From positions 28,743,645-28,807,644 of the forward strand of contig OV121088.1 in NCBI GenBank assembly GCA_921293015.1: a DNA stretch of 64,000 nucleotides, written 5' to 3'. Both the position numbers and the translations under genes were made by a program. The DNA is from Phorcus lineatus (Eukaryota; Mollusca; Gastropoda; Trochida; Trochidae). The notes beneath the pieces are model-generated. The model ran no database searches. It saw nothing but the letters and a program-made list of their open reading frames with translations, and had not been told where the DNA came from. Below, piece after piece: positions 21,571 through 34,424 of the stretch (within the stretch, counting starts at the first letter, position 1; every line of letters starts with the position of its first letter).

Positions 21571-24500
21571 CTTATACATTCAGACAATTACGGTCGTTTA
21601 ACTGCCTCAACTAGCGAAATAAATGTTACAAAAGGAGTCTTTAATGAAAATTAATTCAATGATATGCATAACTTGTGATGAAATTCGTTATTCATGTTAC
21701 ATGGGTCTACGGGAAAAAAACAATCGATGCGAAGGAAAATTTCCGGTAAAAATTGTCACATTGGCCGACAATGAAAAAATGACGGTTACCAAAAAAGTTG
21801 TCAATAAAGTAAATCTAATTCAATGACAGTTAATATGTGTTGTTTTATGTACACAAAACAAAATTAGTTAAAATTATGTTATTATGATAGTTTTTACTTA
21901 TTTCTTTAAAGGAAAAAGCCACTGTCAAAAAAATGAATGTTGTTGTTTCGTTCAGCTAGAAACCGTTACACTACAGAATTTTTCACATCGATAAATATAT
22001 GCTTCCTTTTAAAACTAAAATGAGTGACAACTACTAATAAAAACATAAATGTTATGTTTATATCTCTCAATAACATAAATACGTCAACAAAAGTTCAATG
22101 GCGGATTCCGGTAAAAAAAACGATGTCACGTTCATGTTCAATAATCCATTTCATGGCACTAGAACGAAATATAGTGATACACAGAAGCTGCAATGTGATC
22201 CTTCTTGAAAGCCAAGACATCGTAGTGATATGAAACAAAATTAGTATAAATATTGGGATGCCGGGTGACACTTGCATGGAAAACAGTTGGATTCGCGCTA
22301 GAACACAGTCAATGCTGTTCCTGGAAAACTAACTATTTATCTGTCAGTTATTTATGGTCTATCCATAGAATACACGCTGTATATTCAAACATTTTGAATA
22401 ACATATACTAATAGTTTTTTGTACTTCAGTAGAGGCAAGTGCATTACGATTGCAAAATAGTTTTAAAACATTTGCCTGTGAGTTGAAACATGTTATATGA
22501 TTTTATTTCTCAAGTTATTTTCGGTGTTAGGCATAGTAATGAAAACATAATAACCTAATTTAATTGTGTAAGATCAAAAATTCAATTTGGTGTAACTGAC
22601 AACATTGACTTTTACGACTGTCTGATTACTTGTCGCTAGGTTGCTAACATCACACGATGAACTTCGGATTTCAACTTCGTGTATAACATTTGTTTTTGGT
22701 TTCATCAAAAATAGATCGTCAATCGTCAATTAAAAAAGAAACAAAGTAATGTCTTCGAAATTTTCATTCCGTTTGTAAATAACAGTCCCCGATAGAAAAC
22801 GTTATAGTTCGTCATTTCAACACCATTTACCGGGCACGTGGTTTTGACTGACAGATGTGGGCGTGTACACGTTAGTGACAACATGGGCGTGATTATCTTA
22901 CGATGCCTTCAATGGTCGAAGATAGCAAGATTGATGTCATGTCAGTATTTCTATTTGATTATTTGTATTTGCAATTAATTATGGACGTGAAATTTTGAGT
23001 GAAATATGCGTAATGACAAATATTTTCATCGAGGTCAAATCGTATGATACACTGGCAACTTTGCAATCGTTATTGTTAGATGCCAATACAATTAATTTAT
23101 TGATAATTTTCCGGCCAATTGGTTTGAGGTTGCATTCGTTTATTGCAGGTTGTCATTGCAATTCTGAGGGAAAACTGTTCTTTAGTAGCAACGTTTGTTG
23201 GCAGGAATCTTCCTGAAGAATCTTTCTATTCATATTAATATTGTCGTTCTCGTTTGAAAGTTGAACTGTTTTATTGTCAAATTCATTTAAATTTCAAGAT
23301 AATGTGTCACCTTTGTTGCAAAGATTTATATTTATTTCCCAATTTGGAAGTCTTATAACCTCATGTATAAGTGTCAATATTTATTGTGAGTTATATTGAC
23401 AAATCATTTTATGCATATTGGTTAGACATTGTTTGGTGGTCAACTATTACATGATGGAGGCTATTCTTTTCGCTGAAAGTTTTTGTACTGCAGATTCTAA
23501 GATTGACAATCACAATTTCTATGGTTTTGAAGAACTCGGGGTTGACATCAATTATATATCAATTAGATAAAAATGTTATGTTATTTACTACTCTCAAATA
23601 CGTTCAGCATAATATTTATTTTAAACAATCGATCAATAATATATATAATTATTTTTAATACTGAGATGAAATCAATAAAATGAAACGAATATTTTCAATT
23701 AATTCGATTATCTAACTTTGAATAGTTTCTTGTTTATCGTTATAGAATACAACATTGACATAATTCGTATCATCAATGACGACGTTTCAATCGCGCACCT
23801 GCTCACGTCTGCCCTCATCTGTCGTCTGCCGCTAGTAATAGGGAAATGCTGTATTCGTCATGTTATTGTATCTACATTGAAAATGGTGGAATTCCATTAT
23901 TAGAGGTAGGATACTGAATTCTACTTATGTTTTATTTTCCATCGAATTACTTCCTGAATGCTTCCAAAGGAAAGTAATTATAGTGAGACTTCTGTGTAAA
24001 CGTCACATCCGAGATGATCCTGTTTTCGTGTGCCATCATTTTAATAAATTTCTTCATCAAAGGTATGGTTTTGCCATATATAATCACCAAGCGCATTTTT
24101 TTTAGATATAAAAATTATTTCTTGTTGAAAAGCGAATTTGATGTCGAATTAGACTTTGACAACTTGTTTACATACATTCCTATTTTTTTCTTCCACTGCT
24201 AAATATCTTGTGACGAACTTTTACCAGTGTACTTTGCAGCAATATCGTTAATGCAATTTTTGAGTTTTAAAATATAAAAATAATTTGTTTTTAAAATTGG
24301 ATTTTTTTACTTTTGGTCAAATGTTTTTTGTTGCTATTTGAAGCACTAACTTCAAAGAAATTCTCACAACGCTTCTAGCTAGCGTAATCCGCCATTTTGT
24401 TTTGAAATGTACCAATTTCTCGATATCTACTTAAAAATGCCTTGGTATTTGAAAACAAAATTGTTGCAGCCTGAAAAAAAATAACAGTACCATCGAAAAA

Positions 24501-25208
24501 TAATTTAAAATCAAAGAACAAAGTATCAGAGGTTTTATTACTGTGGTTTAAGAGAAAATCGCACTCGAAGCAGAGCTGTTGAAAGCATGTTTTATTATCT
24601 AAATAATACATATTCTATTTACGTCGGAGTTGGAACGATGTCACATAATTAACTGTTGTGATAATTAGAGATGTCAAATTAAATTAAAACTGTAGGTAAT
24701 TAATCGCTGACATCTCTGCATTCGTAAAATGATTTTTTATGTGGATTTTAAGATTGAATTATTTCTTTTTAACGTTCTTTTTTTCATATACACACTCCGA
24801 ATTTATAATTTTGAAGTGCAGAATGATGAAAATTATATGATAACATATCCTAGTGTTTTTTCAAAAAGTGTGTGCAGTTTTGTAAAGAATAATTTTTTGA
24901 CAGCGGGAGTTTAGTCTCAAACATTCCAGCAAGCTAAAAGTTAATAAGCGTTCCAAACAGGTTGTATTTCATATCAATCTTTCCTTTTTAGACGACAACA
25001 GTAAATAATCTACATAAATATAAGAAATAGCAACTATAATAATCTCATTAATATTAAACTTTCGGAACGTAATCAGGCTTCAAGAGCTACACACACACCA
25101 GTGTAATAAGACGATCGTTTCATGCACTACTAAATACACCCATCATAGAATGAACGTCACGTACCAACCTCTGAGTACAATAACATTTGACATTACCAGC
25201 CACAATAT
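21571..25208. other. long AT-rich stretch without a recognised gene
   Basis: Several 60-80-codon open frames (21623-21826, 22024-22233, 22995-23216, 23718-23903, 24014-24202, 24375-24611 minus) have no domain, signal or splice context I can defend. A small cluster at 22838-22890 has an E box (CACGTG) and two GGGCGTG motifs, and may be regulatory. Confidence 0.45.
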
Positions 25209-25679
25209 AATGATATAATACATGAGGAAAGATTTATGATCTAACATTTAGAATATTAATATCGAATAAAATTTAGAATCTCGTGAAGTAGAAAATCATA
25301 TATTTACACTCGTGTCTACGCCACTCGTGAAAATATAAATTTCTACTTCACTCGATAAGATATCCATGGTATTCGACGAGAAATGTCGAATGTTCTATTT
25401 ATTATGTTTGCCCAAACCCCGTAAACAATATGAATCGAGAAGCTAAAACGCTTCGCTAGCGCTGCGGTTGCATGACGTCATTCAATTGTTTCATGACGTC
25501 ACAGACGACGTCATATGATTGTTGCATCATTTCACCGAGTAGAATACCATTTTTATTTCACTCAGTGAAAATACAGGTTTTATTTTCACCGATAAATGTC
25601 ATATTTCACCTTTCGAAATTTAATAAAATGATATAATACATGAGGAAAGAATGTATGATCTAACATTTAGAATATTAAA
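25209..25679. mobile_element. 366-bp insert flanked by ~52-bp direct repeats
   Basis: The sequence from AATGATATAATACATGAGGA to TCTAACATTTAGAATATTAA occurs at 25209-25260 and 25627-25679, nearly identical. The sequence between (25261-25626) is GC-richer in its centre and has several internal inverted motifs (GGTATTCGACGAG with GAGTAGAATACC; CACTCGTG/CACTCG blocks). The direct repeats are far too long for a normal target duplication. A tandem duplication later split, or a compound element, would fit. Confidence 0.5.
25473..25513. promoter_or_regulatory. cluster of three CRE-type sites
   Basis: TGACGTCA at 25473-25480, TGACGTCA at 25494-25501 and CGACGTCA at 25506-25513. These are binding cores for CREB/ATF bZIP factors, here inside the 366-bp insert. 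Confidence 0.55.
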
Positions 25680-26540
25680 TATATTTTATAATATCAAAAT
25701 ATTATCCTAATTAAAAAAAATGCAGTCATTACTCTAATCTCTAGATTAACTATTTTACAGAAATACGATTAAATTAAATGTGAAGGCGTTGTATCAGTAT
25801 GTATGTGCGTATTGAATTTATTGCAAATCTGATATTAAGATACAATGATGTGTTCATTTTGTCAACTCTTAAATGTAGTCCGTCATTTATACAGGCTAAT
25901 GAATAATTTTTTGTAGCAAATCCCTTAAAATGTCAATTACTGAGTTGTCCAAGAGACGTGAGACGCATTCTTATGATCAACATTATCAAAGGTAAAAATA
26001 TTCCTCTCCTTTGTTAGAAGAACATATAGGGGTTTTAAACTGATTAAAGAATGTTCAAAACTTTTGCATAATGTCTCATAAATTTAATTGTTTAAATCAA
26101 TTTTTTGGAGAATATTTTTGGATAATGGCTGGCATAGAAGCAATACAAGAGACTGTTCAAAGTGAAGAAAAGAGAAATATAATGTGAAAGACGCTAATTA
26201 TCCTGCACTTCACCTCCGTTTAAATTGAAATGGGAACCTTGATACTAAACCCCCCTCATTAAACTCTTTCAGTCTTGAGTATCCTACAATTGCTTTACAG
26301 GAAAGAACTTCGATTTCAAGTTGAAAAAATCGAATCTAACAAACGTGATTCGAACGTGTTTAGCAATTGTGCATATAATATCAAGATATGGATGTTATTA
26401 CCTTATTTAATGAGTGTGACTTAGTGTAAATAAGTAAGTGTATGTAAGTATAAAGCTTCTCGTCTCATTTGACTATACACAACAAATTAAACCGAGCCAC
26501 TTATGAACATCTACAATTATCTAACGTTATTATTTGGAAA
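25680..26540. other. no recognisable feature
   Basis: AT-rich; nothing supported. Confidence 0.5.
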
Positions 26541-26544
26541 CTAG

Positions 26545-26790
26545 TCGTTGTGGTTAAAGTGAATGTACATAAAGACGTCTATGTTCAACATTTTATGCCC
26601 ATGGTGTCAAAAGGTAATTTTTAAAATGAGCATTGGAGACTTGTTGCGTCAAATGTCTAGGCTTGTATAACACTTTTATTTTCATACGTCTAATAAATTA
26701 TATCTATATGTGTAGAAGCTCCAGTAATATATTTGCAGTCGTGAACTGGCGGTGATATATATTGAAAGTTTGAGACAATAAGCACGATAA
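26545..26790. repeat. diverged direct duplication, copy 1
   Basis: Collinear with 29290-29535 (offset about 2730-2742). Anchors: GACGTCTATGTTCAACATTTTA with GACGTCCATATTCAACATTTTA, then ATGAGCATT/ATGAGAATT, then GTGAACTG at 26741 and 29471. Confidence 0.65.
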
Positions 26791-27224
26791 GTTTATTATT
26801 TGTTTTGGCGAAAATAGTTTGACATAACAAAATACAAGACAGAAATAAATACTGATTGTTACGAAATGATGTATTTGTATTTGTTGAGACAATAAAAGGA
26901 TTTACTTATTTTTATATCAAATAACTATATTCAGATACACTTTCACACGCTTTCAAAACTTGACTGGAATAAATCCTTTATGCTGTAAACATGCTTCTAC
27001 TTTGTTATGCGTAAGTCAAGGATACAGGGTTCTTCTAAGCCTTAAACAATAGAGTTACTATAAAGTTGTTTTTCTTTTTTCAAAGGTATTTTGCCATAGG
27101 AAATTCACAAGTTTAGTACTGTCAGATGGCATCGCTATGATTAAGATTTGTACCCCAGATGTTCTCATGGAAAGTCTGTTGTATTAGAGAGCTTTATCCT
27201 TTAACCCCACAACTGTGACAGATG

Positions 27225-27649
27225 TTACAATATTTCCCCATGAATCCGCGTGTTGATCAGTTGATGGCAAATTGGGGACAGAAGTATTGCTTTTGTGTGA
27301 CATCTTAGCTTTTGAAAACTTGCATATGGTATTTTCTGTTTCGAGACTTTGGAAGATTTCATTACCAGTAGCAAGTCCTCATATACACCAGCTATGGACA
27401 TAACACATGGAACCAATAGTGCCATTTACAGTCTTTATATGTCACTTCATCTATTTAATGGTTGACTAAAAGACAGAAGTTGGGCTCTAGGTAAATGTCA
27501 GAAACGAATTCTTCCTCGAGACAGAACATGTTGATAACCACAGGCAGCAAGGGAGTAATAATTGTTCTGACAATCCACAACTGGATGTCACTATAGATAC
27601 ACGCGTATGATCCCAAAAGGCTAGCATTTAGGCCTGTTTTAATCTTCAC
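27225..27649 (-). pseudogene. two adjacent open segments, one paralogous to 20476-20664
   Basis: The upstream segment (27649-27455 on the minus strand) has one likely membrane helix (LWIVRTIITPLLPVVINMFC) followed by an acidic stretch. It resembles 20476-20664 as described there. The next segment (27425-27225) has a short hydrophobic start and a lysine/serine-rich part (VMKSSKVSKQK). They are separated by stops and lack convincing splice sites. This may be a decayed multi-exon membrane protein gene; the family is not recognised. Confidence 0.27.
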
Positions 27650-29289
27650 GCCATTCTGTATTCAAGACATTGCTAATACTTGACTTATACAAATATTTCA
27701 ATATTGAATTTCCTATGTAACTTTGTATCGAACGAATAGGCAATGAAGCGGCCAATGGAGAAGTTCTAATGTCAATCTATTGACATCGAGAGATTGAAAT
27801 AATTGAAATACTCATTTCTTTATCTAAAAAATACGAAACTGAAACGAATGTTAAAGTGATAGGTATTATGTGTTAGGTATCAATGGTGTTGTGTCATCAA
27901 GTACTTATGCGTTAATACAAGATATTGTATATCAGTCTTTTGAATTAACACATGTGAGACATAAGTGCAGACTAATTGTCACCCATAATATCTTGTACAG
28001 ATTTGCTATTTTCCCCATAAGGCTTTGAGTAAGAGGCTAATTACAACAGAAGATAGCTATTACCTAAACTTTCACTGTACTGTATCGGGAATAGATTGTA
28101 ACCTTATATTGCCCCAAAGTTGTTACACAGATGATTGTAAACTAAATCCAAGTAATTAATTATTCATTTATTTTATCACTATGGCCGATTCAATTACAAA
28201 TTATCTTTGAAGAAATAATTTGTACATTATCTTGAAAAGAATTGGCGGAATATTTCCTTTGGCATCAAAAAGGGCATAACATATTTTTTAAGTGATTTTA
28301 GATTTGATACAGACTGTATAACTTTAACTTGTCTTCTTAAGTTTCAGAAATAGTATTTAGAGTTATTTGATCATTAGTGAAATAAATTTGAAAATAGCTA
28401 TTTTTTAAGGTAAAATAGTAAAACGTTAGTCAACATACTTGAAACTGATCGTGACACCTTTGTTACCACTGGCTGAATGCATGAAATATAATAAAAAAAC
28501 ACATCATTTACCAAACTTCGAGTATACAATAAGAAACACTTGACAAATATCATCAAATACTAAGAGCTTCTTTTTCATATAATAAAATGCATAGAAATGG
28601 TATAGATGGTCTCATCTTGTGCGGTAGATATTTTAATATGTCAGTCATCATTCATATCATCATAATTGGAAACAAATTGCCAATCTATTAAAACTATTTT
28701 CCCATGAATAGGTGGTATACTGAACAAACAGTTCGAGAAAACGGTCCTGCCTTTTGAATTTTGAGTATATTGGTACAATGTGCATATTTAGCTTACTGCA
28801 AATCTAAAAATGTTAAATGTTTGGTACTTAGTCAACGATTAAAGCCAAGTGGTTCTTTTAAAAAGGCAGATAAAGTCCTTCCTAATTACTTTTTGCATCA
28901 AGTTATACATCATGTCACATCATTTACCAAACTTTAACTATGTTAAGAAGTGTAATAATAGCAATCTTACAGAAGAATTCCTTGCCTCTTTAGAATTCTC
29001 ATTAGAATTTGATAAAATAACACTTTGCCTATTTTTAGCTATGAATGTCTTTAGGAATAATTCGATATTCATGGCTGCATGTATATAATCTATGGAAACT
29101 CTTGCCAACGTTTTTAGCCCTCCTGCATATATGACATGAAAGTAATTAACTTATCTTATGAAAAAAACATGCTGACCAAAGGTCAGATCAAGTTATGTAA
29201 GTACAAAACACCACGCATCTAAAAACAAAAAACTCGAAGCCGTTATCAATATTTACCTTGATTTATCAGTATCATACGAAAGATAGTAA
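27650..29289. other. no recognisable gene
   Basis: AT-rich; the open frame 28849-29088 has no recognisable content. Confidence 0.5.
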
Positions 29290-29535
29290 TTTTGGTTTCA
29301 ATAAATGTTAATATAGACGTCCATATTCAACATTTTACAACCATGAAGTCGAAGGGCGATTTTTCTTTAATGAGAATTTCAAATCCCTAGACACACATAA
29401 GATTTTTATTTTCAGAGCACTCATATATGAAATGTTTATTTGTATGGTCTCCATCGATTAACTTGCATCTGTGAACTGACAATGATCTATATTTGGAAGT
29501 TTAAGAATGTGAGTGGAGTATTGGTATAAAAGAAA
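29290..29535. repeat. diverged direct duplication, copy 2
   Basis: Partner of 26545-26790. Confidence 0.65.
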
Positions 29536-32500
29536 TTTTTTCAACAAAATTGTTTGTCTAAGACAGCCTAATGAATAAACACATTGACCTGTCAAGAGTT
29601 CTTTTCAGACAATACACTTCCAGAACAATAAAGTAAGGGGCTTGGATGAAAACTTTATGTTAAGATAAGTTTTACCTTTTAAATGTCAATCATAACAAGA
29701 CAATTTTGTTTCTTATTCTGTACACTTGTTGAAGATAATTTCGAGGATTATGTTTTCAGTTAGATTTTCATGTTACCAGAACTCGCTTAAACATTTATTT
29801 CTTTTCTCATGATAACTTTTTGCATCATTTCCAAAGAGAGAATAAATGGGGGAAAACGGGTTTTTCAACGACAGAACATAACAGAATCGAACAAGTTATT
29901 ACTACGTTTTTGGCTACTGTTGCCTTTAAGATAACAAAGATTGAATTTAAGTTTCCAAATCAATGGAATTGTTAAAACAGCCGCTTATCATTTCTGATTT
30001 CTTTCATTACTGTCTTTAGCAACTTTCTTTTGAGTATTTCTAAAATGCAGATGGCGCAAACAGAATTAAAACACAATAAGGAGAATGTGAAACCATGTTG
30101 TCTTTCATTATCTCTTTAAGTTTCTATTGGTTTTTAACTTGACTTTATTGTCACTGAACATCAAAGTGATGTAACTTTAAGATACGTTCATCTTTAACAA
30201 ATTGCAGTGTAATCTATCATTAAGGTGAACGGTAAATTGATGAATTATCTGAAATCGATTGGACTAATGGGAGCTTTTAAGCCGTTTTCTCAGCTTTCAT
30301 TGAGTTGCTTGAGTATCCTTGTCTGTCATAAACTTAGCCAGCTAACTGTTGTCGCTTGGTTAGTTTGTAAGAACGACATAGTCTCCATGTGAAGTTTCGG
30401 AAAACATCCTAACCATGTTAAAAAATTACTACATCATTTCATGCAGTGGCATCGTTACAGTTATGTTTGTTTAGCAGACCACAGAAGTCATCCTCTTCAA
30501 ACAATGTTATTTGCCAAAGTTGTACTCATTAAATGTGACGCTCTATTTGCCCACCGTCTTTTTTAAACACATTTTAAAAAAGAAAAGTAATTTCGTTATA
30601 GAACATATTGACCCTTGTTGCAGTGGTTTCATTTCACACAGATTTTAGAAACACATGATTGTCAAAACAGAATGGTTTCATAGTAGAAATCTTTCTCCCT
30701 GGCATATCCCAACTTGGGGATTTAAGTAACTTTGTGGTCCTTGGACTGACATGAAATTATTTTGCTACACTATTCCAACTCTCTTTAACAATGAAACTCT
30801 ACTACTGTGGTGGCATAATGTTCAACTGACAATTTGCGAGCTCTTACATCGCGTTGTTATTGTGCTCATGGGAATCTTGTGAAGGATGTGTTTGCTAAAT
30901 CTATCAAGCCCTGTTATTAACAGCTTGGGTTAGGTCAGAGTATTGAGAAGGGCGCTTTGACGAGTAGCTGGGAAGTGTTCTGTATAAATATGCTCATTAT
31001 ATTTCTTGGCCTCTGTGTCCATCCTGTTATGAAAAGTTATACGAAAGTGACATTTCCTCGTTATCGTTAAGCAAATAATTAGCATTTCTTGAAATTTTGT
31101 TGAGATTTGAAAAGAAAAGGTTTTATTAAATATTTTGTCTAAAAAACAAAAAATCCTATCCGAAAAATTACAGAAGGATATTGTATTATGTAAACGTGAA
31201 TAACTAAAATAGAAACCTAATGTGATTTGCCTGTGATGAATAATTTATTTTATCGTGTTACCCATCCTTACTCCACTATGAAACGGGATATTCTATAAAG
31301 CATTCAATGAATCATTTGTCAGTTCTCTTTCAACGAAAGCTTTTGTTGGCCATCTACATCGACAGTAAATGATGAAATGACGAACATTATAACAACTTAA
31401 AGCGATTTCGACAGAGATTGACGTACCAATAAGGAAATTCTGATATGACAGGGGCATAATAATATCAAGTGATTAAAATAAAAAATGTTAGCAGTCTAAA
31501 GACATTTTCTAAATATCAAATTGGATGCTGATGTGGTTGTACTTGTAATGAAAATCACTGACTACAATTACTGACGTAAGTGACCTATAATTCAGCCCCT
31601 TTAACCATTCTTCCAACTTGTTTGGATTTCTGGTCCTTCTCAACAAGGCTCATGTAGTAAAGACATGTGAATTAGTAAATCCCTTAGTTAGGAGCGTAGG
31701 AGATTTTTCTTATATAATTCAGAAGGCTTTACAGATTGTATTTCATGAAAGTATGATCAGTTAAATGCAACTGAAGATCTGATAAGATTCCAATAACTTT
31801 TGAACTGAAAAATGGTATGAGATCCATAAAGATGCACTTGAACTCTGGAACAATCATGTTCTGGTCAAACTTTATTATATTTTGAAATGAACTTTGATGA
31901 GATTTGTTATTTAAACTCGTTATCTACTTATTTTGAAGAAAATGACAATTTTAATGAAAACAAGAAAACCACCAGCAATGTGATAATTATCATCATCATA
32001 GTAGACTTTCTTACTATTTCATGTTTCATGAAAGGTGAATGGTGATTGCAATAAATCGCACAACGTACATTTGTGTTCTCTTGTGCTCATCACTGATGAA
32101 TCGTCACAAATAAGTTTCTTATCTACTGTCTAACTTTCACTGAATTTTTAAAGATAATTTGTCTTTGGAGAAATGTATAGGCCTTTTTTAAATCATGATC
32201 ATTCTACCAAGTTTAACACTACGGGATGTCTTCTTAGAAATTTACCATCTATATACGTGTTGAATATTTTGTTGAATATATCTATAGTGTTTCATAAACT
32301 TAGGATTTTTGATACGGTTTAAGACTTGCCTGTTGAAACAGAGATAATTGTCCCGCTTTCTTGCATATTTATTACCTTGTTACTAAAACATTCATGGTTA
32401 CATATCAGTGGCTGTGTTTTCGGGAAAGATTTTATTTTCAAAACTATTTTAATATTGATTTTCCAAAAAAAGCATCAGAGAGGTTTATTTTTACCTAAAT

Positions 32501-33454
32501 AATTTTGTATAAGTAACGGAAATCTTCAAAGTAAGAGAAACGTCTAAATTTACATGAAAAGAAATATGCTTTTCAAATTGTATTACTGTGCATGAAGAGC
32601 CAATCCAGGCACACACATACATTCAACAAAAGTCAAAGTTTCATTTGAAAACATCAGAATAAGAAATAAAACATTAGAATTATATGCTTTATAATAACTT
32701 AAGCAATTCCAGATTTTGATATATAAAACAAGAAAGAAGATCTTCTGAAATAAATATCGTTTGTAATTATGTTTTGAAACTAATTATAACACGAACTAAA
32801 ATTACGATAAACATTTTAAGAACACTGAACAATGTAAATCTTTCAATGACAAACAGACGCAGGGTTCTAGACATAGAACAAACATTGAATGGTGGTGACT
32901 GTTGAACATGAATTATTTGGATATTACAAAAGAAAAGACATGGTTTCTGGTCTGTTTTCACCTATGATATAGATAAGTATATGAAAATTTTTTGTCCGCT
33001 ATTCATACTTTCCGCGCATCTTAATACACATGGATGTACATGTTGTGAGTCATATCTTTGAAGCGCATTCAGAAGTCTTATATTGACCACAAAAAAAACA
33101 ATTTCTCGATTTTAAATCTCACTATACAATAGCCTTCACTGTAGAGAGTAAATACTTGTTGACGATTATACATTATTCCTTATGTTTCTATTTGCTGCAA
33201 ACTATTTGCAGCTATTTCAGAGTATTTACTGTTTAACTTTTACTCAAGACCATATGATATGACATAATATGAACATGGTAATTTTAATGTATTTATGAAA
33301 ATATGAATGGACATTTGTGACGAACACAGTAATTTATTGACGTTTGAATCAGTCATGCACACCATGGAAATTTTGTGAAAGGGCTCTCATTGTAGTCTGT
33401 ATTGTAAGGCCTTTATTTAGGTGTCCGCAACACACCTCAACTTTTATTCAGTGG
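29536..33454. other. no recognisable gene
   Basis: Nearly 4 kb of AT-rich DNA. I see no coding, RNA or repeat feature that I can support; 32767-32961 (minus) is open but unremarkable. Confidence 0.45.
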
Positions 33455-33570
33455 AAATGGCAACATTTGTCCACTGAGGAATTTTCTAGAGGAATTGGAA
33501 TGTTGCGAAGAGGGGCGACACAATGTGAAGTTGGTGAAGAACTCAGTGTAAGCCACAGTGTCATTAATGC
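33455..33570 (+). pseudogene. Tc1/mariner transposase N-terminal helix-turn-helix remnant
   Basis: The translation reads LSTEEFSRGIGMLRRGATQC and continues with EVGEELSVSHSVIN. This is the typical first DNA-binding helix-turn-helix of Tc1-like transposases, which recognises the element's own terminal repeats (family pattern: E..RA.GML..G.tQ..VA..L.VS.SVI.RL). The frame decays after 33570 and no catalytic (DDE) part follows. The remnant is isolated, with no inverted repeats seen. It is a different subfamily from the copy at 62260-62843. Confidence 0.72.
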
Positions 33571-33909
33571 ATTTTTAATAAATATCATTCTGACAACATA
33601 ATTGTACTTTTCAGTGGGTAATCCACAGTCTGTTTTGGTTATTTCAGCAATCATATCATAAAGTTTTCAATGACTTTACTGATGCCCGTCTGCCTGGATA
33701 TTTCTATTTACCTACATGAAGAATTGCTGAGGAATTTTAACAGACATTCAGCTTCCTGCTTCCTGATTTTACGGTCATTTTGCTATGCGATTCTCCACTT
33801 TTTGGATATCTGTTTACAAATCGGATTCATCTGTGAGTTATCATCCAGACTCAACTTATCAAATGCTGTGTTGACCAAGGATTTGGGTGAATATCTCTTG
33901 CTTAATTAG

Positions 33910-34204
33910 TTATAATTAAGTGTACGTCAGATTATGAATGCATACCCTTTCGTTTCTTTATAAGTACGTTGTATTTGAGAATTTAGTCTCTAAGATATAA
34001 AATGACTCTGACAATTGTTTGCAAGCATTTATCAGTTTCAAGCAATGCTACATTCTCTCCAAACAGAAGCATATTTGTTGTCACATAGACCTATAAAATT
34101 ATGAAGTCGCAAATTGAGGCGTATGTGTTCTGTAAAGAAGACTCAAAGTTCAAGGTGCATATTCGAATACAGTTTAGCTTTTGGAAACCTTACGGAAATA
34201 ACTT
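33910..34204. other. no recognisable feature
   Basis: AT-rich; leads into the duplicated segment at 34205. Confidence 0.4.
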
Positions 34205-34400
34205 AGCGACTTGAATGATAACTTTTGAAACGCCGTCGCTTATTGTACAATTTACTTGGATTGCATGCAATCAGCGTTCTACATTTCTAGATCAAGAAAC
34301 GTTCGTATTAAGACAGAGGTTGTTTAGGATTTTATGTCGGAGCTACCTGTGTTGGGAGAGAAAGGCAATGCTAACGTCCAGAGCCAAATCTCTAAACAGT
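34205..34400 (+). pseudogene. decayed exon-like segment, paralogous to 46755-46890
   Basis: TCTACATTTCTAGA (34279 and 46805) anchors an alignment with 46755-46890. In the shared frame the other copy reads EVVKEFMMELFLFRENG. This copy reads EVV, stop, DFMSELPVLGEKGNANVQ and continues open to a strong donor (CAGTCTG then GTAAGTTG at 34405). A conserved frame with one stop suggests an old exon that has decayed. The family is not recognised. Confidence 0.35.
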
Positions 34401-34424
34401 CTGGTAAGTTGTCTTCAGTAAAAG

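Noticed and set aside
24375-24611. Minus-strand frame beside a CCGCCATTTTG (YY1-like) motif
   Set aside because: A single motif plus an unremarkable short frame is not enough to call a promoter or gene.
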